From Bradyrhizobium sp. ISRA464 (GTDB lineage Bacteria > Pseudomonadota > Alphaproteobacteria > Rhizobiales > Xanthobacteraceae), in contig NZ_CP094526.1 of NCBI RefSeq assembly GCF_029910095.1, positions 1-64,000 on the forward strand: a stretch of DNA of 64,000 nucleotides. Direction: 5' to 3'. This document shows, in pieces, positions 57,731 through 64,000 of this stretch (the stretch's first letter is position 1; every line of letters begins with the position of its first letter). The translations under genes and the position numbers were made by a program. The notes below the pieces were generated by a model. The model was not told the origin of the DNA. It did no database searches and worked only from the letters and a program-made list of their open reading frames with translations.

Positions 57731-59887
57731 ATGTTCAAAACGCATTCCGTCGAGATCGACTGGGGTGGACGTCCCCTCAAGCTTGAAACCGGCAAGATCG
57801 CCCGCCAGGCCGACGGCGCCGTGATGGCCACCTATGGCGAGACCGTGGTGCTCGCCACCGTCGTTGCGGCCAAGGCGCCGCGCGAGGGCGTCGACTTCCT
57901 GCCGCTCACGGTCGACTACCAGGAGAAGGCTTACGCCGCGGGCCGCATTCCCGGCGGCTATTTCAAGCGCGAGGGCCGTCCGACCGAGAAGGAGACGCTG
58001 GTCTCCCGCCTGATCGACCGTCCGATCCGTCCACTGTTCGTCGACGGCTGGCGCAACGAGACCCAGGTGATCGTGACGACGCTATCGCACGACATGGAGA
58101 ACGATCCCGACGTGCTGTCGATGGTCGCAGCCTCCGCCGCGCTGACGCTGTCCGGCGTGCCGTTCAAGGGCCCGATCGGCGCTGCGCGCGTCGGCTTCGC
58201 CAATGACGAATACGTCCTCAACCCGACGCTGGACGAGATGACCGAGAGCCAGCTCGACCTCGTCGTCGCCGGCACCGCGGACGCCGTGCTGATGGTCGAG
58301 TCGGAAGCCAAGGAGCTCAACGAAGACGTGATGCTCGGCGCGGTCATGTTCGGCCACCGCCACTTCCAGCCGGTCATCAACGCGATCATCGAGCTCGCCG
58401 AGAAGGCCGCCAAGGAGCCGCGCGAAGTCACCCCGATCGACAATTCGGAGATCGAGAAGGAGATGCTCGGCATCGCCGAGCAGGAGCTCCGCCAGGCCTA
58501 TGCGATCGCAGTGAAGCAGGACCGCTATGCCGCGGTCGGCGCCATCAAGGAAAAGGTGATGGCGCACTTCTTCCCCGAAGGGCAGGAGCCGAGATACGAC
58601 AAGCTGCGCGTCGCCGACGTGTTCAAGGAGCTGGAAGCCAAGATCGTCCGCTGGAACATCCTCGATACCGGCAAGCGAATCGATGGCCGTGACGTCAAGA
58701 CCGTGCGCAACATCGTCGCCGAAGTCGGCGTGCTGCCGCGCGCTCACGGCTCGGCGCTGTTCACCCGCGGTGAGACCCAGGCGATGGTCGTGACCACGCT
58801 CGGCACCGGCGAGGACGAGCAGTACATCGACGCGTTGTCGGGGACGTACAAGGAGACGTTCCTGCTGCACTACAACTTCCCGCCCTATTCGGTCGGTGAA
58901 ACCGGTCGCCTCGGCGGCACCAAGCGCCGCGAGATCGGCCACGGTAAGCTCGCCTGGCGCGCGATCCACCCGGTGCTGCCGCCGCACCACGAGTTCCCGT
59001 ACACGATCCGCGTGGTCTCCGAGATCACCGAATCGAACGGCTCGTCCTCGATGGCCTCGGTCTGCGGCGCCTCGCTGTCGCTGATGGATGCCGGCGTGCC
59101 GCTGAAGCGGCCGACCGCCGGTATCGCCATGGGCCTGATCCTGGAAGGCCAGCGCTTCGCGGTGCTGTCGGACATCCTCGGTGACGAGGATCATCTCGGT
59201 GACATGGACTTCAAGGTCGCCGGCACCGACCAGGGCATCACCTCGCTGCAGATGGACATCAAGATCGAGGGCATCACCGAGGAGATCATGCGTGTCGCGC
59301 TTGGCCAGGCCAAGGAAGGGCGCGTCCATATCCTCGGCGAGATGGCCAAGGCCCTGACCGCGGCCCGCGCCGAGCTCGGCGAATACGCGCCGCGCATCGA
59401 GACCTTCAAGATCGCCACCGACAAGATCCGCGAAGTGATCGGCACCGGCGGCAAGGTGATCCGCGAGATCGTCGAGAAGACCGGCGCCAAGGTCAACATC
59501 GAGGACGACGGCACCGTGAAGGTCGCCTCCAACGACGGCGAGGCGATGAAGGCCGCGATCAAGTGGATCAAGTCGATTGCGTCCGATCCGGAAGTCGGCC
59601 AGATCTACGACGGCACCGTGGTCAAGGTGATGGAGTTCGGCGCCTTCGTGAACTTCTTCGGCGCCAAGGACGGTCTCGTCCACATCAGCCAGCTCGCGGC
59701 CAACCGCGTGCAGAAGACCTCCGACGTCGTCAAGGAAGGCGACAAGGTCAAGGTCAAGCTGCTCGGCTTCGACGACCGCGGCAAGACCCGCCTGTCGATG
59801 AAGGCGGTCGACCAGCAGACCGGCGAGGATCTGGAAGCCAAGCAGAAGCCCGAGGCTCCGGCCCCGCGCGAAGCCGCCGGCGAGTAA
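57731..59887 (+). CDS. pnp: Polyribonucleotide nucleotidyltransferase (PNPase)
   Basis: PNPase degrades RNA 3'-to-5' with phosphate and is part of the RNA degradosome. The 718-residue protein has two RNase PH-like domains ([20 protein letters not shown] start; second core around [17 protein letters not shown] and [11 protein letters not shown]), an all-helical linker, a KH domain ([20 protein letters not shown], about 560-580) and an S1 domain ([20 protein letters not shown], about 620-640). An Ala/Pro/Glu tail ends it. A strong terminator follows. Confidence 0.98.
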   Translation: MFKTHSVEIDWGGRPLKLETGKIARQADGAVMATYGETVVLATVVAAKAPREGVDFLPLTVDYQEKAYAAGRIPGGYFKREGRPTEKETLVSRLIDRPIRPLFVDGWRNETQVIVTTLSHDMENDPDVLSMVAASAALTLSGVPFKGPIGAARVGFANDEYVLNPTLDEMTESQLDLVVAGTADAVLMVESEAKELNEDVMLGAVMFGHRHFQPVINAIIELAEKAAKEPREVTPIDNSEIEKEMLGIAEQELRQAYAIAVKQDRYAAVGAIKEKVMAHFFPEGQEPRYDKLRVADVFKELEAKIVRWNILDTGKRIDGRDVKTVRNIVAEVGVLPRAHGSALFTRGETQAMVVTTLGTGEDEQYIDALSGTYKETFLLHYNFPPYSVGETGRLGGTKRREIGHGKLAWRAIHPVLPPHHEFPYTIRVVSEITESNGSSSMASVCGASLSLMDAGVPLKRPTAGIAMGLILEGQRFAVLSDILGDEDHLGDMDFKVAGTDQGITSLQMDIKIEGITEEIMRVALGQAKEGRVHILGEMAKALTAARAELGEYAPRIETFKIATDKIREVIGTGGKVIREIVEKTGAKVNIEDDGTVKVASNDGEAMKAAIKWIKSIASDPEVGQIYDGTVVKVMEFGAFVNFFGAKDGLVHISQLAANRVQKTSDVVKEGDKVKVKLLGFDDRGKTRLSMKAVDQQTGEDLEAKQKPEAPAPREAAGE

Positions 59888-59911
59888 GCCGAGGCAATTC
59901 GACTGTTATGG

Positions 59912-59939
59912 AAAGGGCGGCCCCACGGCCGCCCTTTTT
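59912..59939 (+). terminator. Intrinsic terminator after pnp
   Basis: GGGCGGCC (59915-59922) pairs with GGCCGCCC (59927-59934) around CCAC, extended by A-T pairs on the outside, and is followed by five T's. It closes the rimP-to-pnp block. Confidence 0.93.
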
Positions 59940-60077
59940 GTTTGCGGACACACGAAACAAATCAATCTCCGCTGATCGGCATGCGCTGTTTTGACCCGGC
60001 ATTGTGAGTGGCATTGTTGGAACCCGTTCACAACTCGCGCCTAACATCGGGAGGCCTTCCCAGCACGGAGAACCACG

Positions 60078-60807
60078 ATGTCATTGATGTCCCGACGCCA
60101 CCTGATGATCGCAGCAACCGGCATCGCCGCGGCCGCCGCCTCATCGCGTACGGCGTTCGCCCAGGCGACCACGCAGGCCCCGAGCGGACCGTTCAAGGTC
60201 GACCCGCTGCCCTATCGGACCAACGCGCTGGAGCCGCACATCGACGCCAGGACGATGGAGATCCATCACGACAAGCACCACCAGGCCTATGTCAGCAACC
60301 TGAACACGTTCGCCAAGGATCATCCAGAGATCGCCGCGAAGCCGATCGTCGACGTGCTCGCCAATCTCGGCAACGTGCCGGACGCGATCCGGCGTGCGCA
60401 ACAACATGGGCGGCCACGCCAACCACACGATGTTTTGGCAGATCATGGGACCGAACGGCGGCAAGCCGGAGGGCGAGGTGCTTGCCGCGATCGACCGCGA
60501 CCTCGGCGGCATGGAAAAATTCCAGGCCGACTTCAATACCGCCGGCGGACGCGTGTTCGGCTCGGGGTGGGTGTTCGTCACAGTGACCCGGGACGGCAAG
60601 CTCGCGATCGAGACGCGGCCGAACCAGGACAATCCGATCATGGACGGCAAGCGCGCCCTGCTCGGCAACGACGTCTGGGAGCACGCCTATTATCTGACTT
60701 ATCAGAACCGCCGGCCCGATTACCTGAAGGCGTGGTGGAATACGGTGAACTGGAAGGCGGTGGCCGAACGCTACGCAGCAGCCAAGGCCGGGACGCTCGG
60801 CGTGTGA
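60078..60807 (+). pseudogene. Exported Fe/Mn superoxide dismutase, broken by a frameshift
   Basis: The 5' part (from 60078) encodes a signal sequence with a twin-arginine-like SRRHLM followed by an Ala-rich stretch to about residue 33. The first SOD segment follows, with metal His in IHHDKHHQAYVSNL. At about base 60393 the frame changes (one extra base or two missing). The rest reads from VRNNMGGHANHTMFW (second His), then GSGWVFVTV, then DVWEHAYYLTYQNRRPDYL (Asp and last His) to 60807. All four ligands exist across the two frames. Either a recent pseudogene or a sequencing error; intact, it would detoxify superoxide outside the cytoplasm. Confidence 0.85.
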
Positions 60808-60902
60808 GCCCGGCTGTCGAGGCTCGCCGGCTGCGACATGCCCGGTTAAGCTGAAGGCCTCGCGGGAGATCGCGGGGCCTGTCGCGCGCTGAGAGATCGA
60901 CG

Positions 60903-61361
60903 ATGATGCTGCCGACCATCCGTCCTGCCCGCCCGGACGAATATGATGAGATCGCCCGCCTCTGGATGGAGAGCTGGGTCACGACCGGCTTGGCCCAGGC
61001 CAGCGACGTCCTGCTCGCCGATCTGCGCGTGCGCCTTCGCCACGAGGTCGAGCGCGGCTGGAGCCTGTTCGTTGCCGACGACCAGGGCACCCTCGCCGGC
61101 ATGCTGGCCCTGCATCTTTCCGACAACTATCTGGATCAGCTCTTCGTCGCGCCCGACTATCATGGCAGGAGCGTAGGACGACAACTGCTTGCCTTCACAC
61201 GCCGGCAGATGCCGGACGAGATCTGGCTGCGCTGCGCGCGCGAGAACGAAAAGGCCTGGCGCTGGTACGAGCGCGAGGGCTTCCTGTTCGAGCAGGAGAA
61301 GATCAACCCGCTGAACGGACTGATGATGAAGTACTACCGCTGGAAGAGAGTTCCCGGCTGA
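60903..61361 (+). CDS. GNAT family N-acetyltransferase
   Basis: The 152-residue protein is a compact GNAT acetyltransferase: IRPARPDEYDEIARLWMESW as first strand and helix, the acetyl-CoA segment QLFVAPDYHGRSVGRQLLAF (about residues 80-99), and ARENEKAWRWYEREGFLFE (about 117-135). The acceptor is unknown. It is unlike the RimJ/RimL-type enzyme at 17351. The gene stands alone, 95 bases after the superoxide dismutase remnant. Confidence 0.88.
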   Translation: MMLPTIRPARPDEYDEIARLWMESWVTTGLAQASDVLLADLRVRLRHEVERGWSLFVADDQGTLAGMLALHLSDNYLDQLFVAPDYHGRSVGRQLLAFTRRQMPDEIWLRCARENEKAWRWYEREGFLFEQEKINPLNGLMMKYYRWKRVPG

Positions 61362-61497
61362 TTTGCCTAACCCACGAAATTGACCCGCATATCGATCCGA
61401 ACCCGGCACGCGCGTCTAACCGTAGTGCGTTGCCAAGTCGCGGCAGACGCGCGATGAACGGGCGCTGCCCGTCCCTTGCCGATGAAAGGTTCAGCAC

Positions 61498-62094
61498 ATG
61501 ATCAAACTCTACTGGTCGCCGCGCTCGCGCTCGTTCACCACGATCTGGCTGATGGAGGAATCCGGCCTGCCGTATGAACGGGTGCTGACAGACATCACCA
61601 CAGGGGCACAGAAGGCGCCGGACTATCTGAAGATCAATCCGATGGGCAAGGTGCCGGCGCTGACCGACGGCGACGCCCAGCTTGGCGAGGCGGCTGCGAT
61701 CTGCGCCTACATCGCCGACCGCTATCCCGAGACCAAGCTGGCGCCGGCCACGACCGATCCGAAGCGCGCCCGTTATCTGCAATGGCTGTTCTTCGCACCG
61801 AGCTGCATCGAGCCGGCGCTGATCCAGCTGTTCACCAAGCTCGAAGTGCCCGCGAGCACCGCGGCGTGGGGCAGCGCGGCACAGGTGTTCGACGTGCTCG
61901 ACACCGAACTGCAGAAGGGGCCATGGATCCTCGGCGACCAGTTCTCCGCCGCCGATATCACGATCGGCTCGGGACTGAATTACGCGGTGCGGGTGTTCAA
62001 GATGGTGCAGCCTCGGCCGTCATTCGACGCCTATATCGATCGCTGCGTGGCGCGGCCTGCGTTCCAGCGCGCGGAGAAGATCGCCGCGGGGTGA
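61498..62094 (+). CDS. Glutathione S-transferase family protein
   Basis: The 198-residue protein has the two GST domains. The thioredoxin-like N-terminal domain has LYWSPRSRSFTTIWLMEESG, where a Ser near residue 10-12 could activate glutathione, plus NPMGKVPAL with the cis-Pro and GEAAAICAYIADRYP. The helical C-terminal domain carries GPWILGDQFSAADITIGSGL, the N-capping/hydrophobic-staple region. The type is close to theta/beta-like bacterial GSTs. Substrate is unknown. A repeat follows the stop. Confidence 0.9.
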   Translation: MIKLYWSPRSRSFTTIWLMEESGLPYERVLTDITTGAQKAPDYLKINPMGKVPALTDGDAQLGEAAAICAYIADRYPETKLAPATTDPKRARYLQWLFFAPSCIEPALIQLFTKLEVPASTAAWGSAAQVFDVLDTELQKGPWILGDQFSAADITIGSGLNYAVRVFKMVQPRPSFDAYIDRCVARPAFQRAEKIAAG

Positions 62095-62107
62095 GCTTGT
62101 AGTCGCG

Positions 62108-62228
62108 CAGCCGGATGGAGCCAACGGGTCGCGCAAATGCGCGCCCGATGACAGGCTCCGCGCAATCTGGGGCAGTCGCAGACGTCGAAAGGACTCCCGG
62201 ATTTCGCTTCGCTCCATCCGGGCTACAA
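62108..62228. repeat. Hybrid intergenic repeat (GGATGGAGC.../GCTCCATCC type)
   Basis: Outer ends AGCCGGATGGAGC and GCTCCATCCGGGCT are inverted. The inner GCCAACGGGTCGCGC...GCGCGCCCGATGACAGGCTCCGCG matches part of the CGTCATTGCGAG family (19990, 48045), followed by sequence not found there. It looks like one family inserted into or recombined with another. It lies between converging genes. Confidence 0.65.
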
Positions 62229-62251
62229 GCCGCAAGACGTGAAAGCTTGGC

Positions 62252-63424
62252 CTAGCCCGGGACGACGCGAGGATCGACGTCCTGCGAATAGTCGATACCG
62301 TCGATGCCAAATCCGAATAGGCGAAGGAACTGGGTCTTGTATTCCTGGAGGTCCGCCAATTCGCCGAGCGTTGCGGTGGAGAGCAGCGGCCATCGCCGCG
62401 CCACCTCCGCCTGAACTTCGGGCGAAAGCTCCCAATCGTCGACCCTGATGCGCTGCGCCTCATCGAGTTCGGCGTCCTTGCCGAGGCGGGTCCGGAACAG
62501 GCGATCGATCTGTTCGATGCACCCCTCGTGGAGCCCGAGCTGCTTCATGACCTTGAACAGCACCGTTCCGTAGAGCGGCACCACCGGAATCGCCGAGCTC
62601 GCCTGCGTGACCACGGCCTTCAGCGCGACAACGCGTGCGGCGTCCTGGCCGAGCCGGTTTCGGATCTCTTCCGCCTTGCGGTCGAGATCGACCTTGGCGC
62701 GACCCAGCGTGCCTTTCCAGTAGATCGGCCAGGTCAGTTCACTGCCGATATAGGTGTAGTTGAGGGTCCGGAAGCCCGGCGCCAAAACGCCGGCATCCGC
62801 GAGCTGGTCAATCCAGCGCTTCCAGTCGTCGCCGCCCATCACCGCGACTGTGGCGGTCGCTTCATCCTCGCTCGCCGGCGCAAGGGTAGTCTCGAAGACC
62901 TCGCCGGTTTCGGTGTTGAGGGTCTTGATTTCGACGGGGGAGCCGAGCGGCTTGATCGCCGAGCGATAGGTTTTGCCCGTGACGGGATCTGTCCGGACCG
63001 GCGCGGCCATGCTGTAGACCAGCAGGTCCAGCTGTCCGAACTTCTCGCGCACACGGTCGATGAAGGTCTTCTTCATCTCGTCGGAGAACGCGTCACCCTC
63101 CAGCGTGAGAGGCGATCGTCCGATCTTCTCGGCCTCGATCTCGAATGCGCGATTGTTGTACCAGCCGGCGCTGCCCGTCCTGGTCGCCGTCGGCTCGCGC
63201 TCCAGCGACACGCCGATGGTATCTGCTCCGCCGGCGAAGGTCGCAACGATGCGGCTCGCGAGGCCGTAGCCGGTCGAACATCCGAGCACGGCGACACGCT
63301 TGGGGCACTCCGCAATCGGGCCGTGCCGGAGAACATAAGCGATCTGGTCGCGGACATTGCTGGCGCAGCCGACGGGATGTGCCGTGGTGCAGATGAAGCC
63401 TCGCACGCGCGGTTCGATAATCAT
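62252..63424 (-). CDS. fabV: Trans-2-enoyl-ACP/CoA reductase FabV
   Basis: FabV is the NADH-dependent enoyl-ACP reductase of the large, triclosan-insensitive type. The 390-residue protein starts MIIEPRVRGFICTTAHPVGC, has the cofactor motif VLGCSTGYGLASRI, and the catalytic Tyr-x8-Lys in IYWKGTLGRAK (about residues 232-242). The ATG at 63424 is chosen to match the family start; a GTG two codons upstream is also possible. It follows fabB on the same strand by 84 bases, so it probably completes the elongation cycle with that enzyme. Confidence 0.94.
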   Translation of the reverse strand: MIIEPRVRGFICTTAHPVGCASNVRDQIAYVLRHGPIAECPKRVAVLGCSTGYGLASRIVATFAGGADTIGVSLEREPTATRTGSAGWYNNRAFEIEAEKIGRSPLTLEGDAFSDEMKKTFIDRVREKFGQLDLLVYSMAAPVRTDPVTGKTYRSAIKPLGSPVEIKTLNTETGEVFETTLAPASEDEATATVAVMGGDDWKRWIDQLADAGVLAPGFRTLNYTYIGSELTWPIYWKGTLGRAKVDLDRKAEEIRNRLGQDAARVVALKAVVTQASSAIPVVPLYGTVLFKVMKQLGLHEGCIEQIDRLFRTRLGKDAELDEAQRIRVDDWELSPEVQAEVARRWPLLSTATLGELADLQEYKTQFLRLFGFGIDGIDYSQDVDPRVVPG

Positions 63425-63508
63425 GTCCACCCCATTTCGGATCGTTGCAATGTCACCATTCGCTGCCTGCCGGCCTCCGTCTGCAAGAGAGGAGAGGTAA
63501 AGATCAAA

Positions 63509-64000
63509 TCACGCATCCAGCCGCTTGAACACCAGCGTGGCGTTGGTGCCGCCGAAGCCGAACGAGTTCGACAGCACGGTGCCGAGCTTGGCGTTGTCGA
63601 TGCGCTTGCGCACGATCGGCATGTCAGCGAATACCGGATCGAGCTCGGTGATATGCGCGCTCTCGCAGATGAAGCCGTTGTTCAGCATCAGGATCGAGTA
63701 GATCGCCTCCTGCACGCCGGTGGCGCCCAGCGAGTGGCCGGTCAGCGCCTTGGTCGCCGAGATCGGCGGACACTTCTCGCCGGTGCCGAACACCTTGCGA
63801 ATCGCCTCGATCTCCGGCGGATCGCCGGCTGGCGTCGAGGTCGCATGCGGATTGATGTAGTCGATCGGCGTGTCCACGGTCGACAGCGCCATGCGCATGC
63901 AGCGCTCGGCGCCCTCGCCCGACGGCGCCACCATGTCGTAGCCGTCGGACGTCGCACCATAGCCAACCACCTCGGCGTAGATCTTTGCGCCGCGCGCCTT
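63509..64000 (-). CDS. fabB: Beta-ketoacyl-ACP synthase (FabB type), 3' part only
   Basis: The window edge cuts the gene; 163 C-terminal residues are visible, with the frame open to base 64000. The condensing-enzyme His motifs [12 protein letters not shown] and TGHSLGATG, and the glycine-rich [10 protein letters not shown] end, are present. The catalytic Cys lies outside the window. The pairing with an enoyl reductase gene downstream suggests the fabA-fabB-reductase arrangement for unsaturated fatty acid synthesis, which argues for FabB rather than FabF; this needs the missing part to confirm. Confidence 0.88.
   Translation of the reverse strand, partial: KARGAKIYAEVVGYGATSDGYDMVAPSGEGAERCMRMALSTVDTPIDYINPHATSTPAGDPPEIEAIRKVFGTGEKCPPISATKALTGHSLGATGVQEAIYSILMLNNGFICESAHITELDPVFADMPIVRKRIDNAKLGTVLSNSFGFGGTNATLVFKRLDA

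Overview
The window reads as the chromosomal origin-proximal region of a high-GC alphaproteobacterium, most likely Bradyrhizobium or a close relative. The basis is gene order (dnaA-dnaN-recF-gyrB at the left; a murJ-trpS-nfuA-tsaB-rimI-fur-miaB-phoH-ybeY-corC-lnt block; then rimP-nusA-ylxR-infB-rbfA-truB-rpsO-pnp), GC-rich third codon positions, and many intergenic palindromic repeats of kinds I associate with Bradyrhizobiaceae. Nothing was searched; species assignment is inference.

Layout. 1-9764: replication and topology genes (dnaA, dnaN, recF, gyrB), a MurA-type enolpyruvyl transferase with Asp in place of the usual loop Cys, and a MATE exporter. A 95-residue GIY-YIG nuclease gene sits between dnaN and recF, bounded on both sides, 7 nt away, by inverted copies of one REP-like palindrome. 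9761-31664: accessory, mixed-strand region with metabolic genes (MmgE/PrpD, purC, crotonase, SSADH-type dehydrogenase, acyl-CoA ligase, sugar/adenosine kinase), a SulP-STAS-cNMP transporter, serine hydrolases, regulators, an IS630-type element and several gene remnants (9761, 20215, 23994, 24294). 31926-47016: conserved housekeeping block for lipid II flipping, tRNA charging and modification, Fe-S assembly, iron regulation, 16S rRNA maturation and lipoprotein acylation. 47105-49277: two minus-strand genes (PhyH dioxygenase, DUF2336). 49402-59939: transcription/translation operon from rimP to pnp, starting with a recognisable promoter and a leader with an intrinsic terminator plus a competing hairpin, and ending with a strong terminator after pnp. 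60078-64000: a frameshifted exported Fe/Mn superoxide dismutase, an acetyltransferase, a GST, and on the minus strand fabV and the 3' part of fabB.

The sequence shows a stable core interrupted by repeat-filled gaps. At least eight repeat families occur between genes, almost never inside them. The accessory part carries scars of deletions (back-to-back truncated genes), one IS insertion into an older repeat, and a nested repeat inside a 22-bp inverted repeat. The observation I rate highest is the GIY-YIG gene packed between inverted REP-like palindromes, with a separate gene-less inverted pair of the same palindrome at 21313-21399; this resembles the logic of a transposase-plus-REPIN system but with a different enzyme family. 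No tRNA, rRNA or CRISPR array was recognised.
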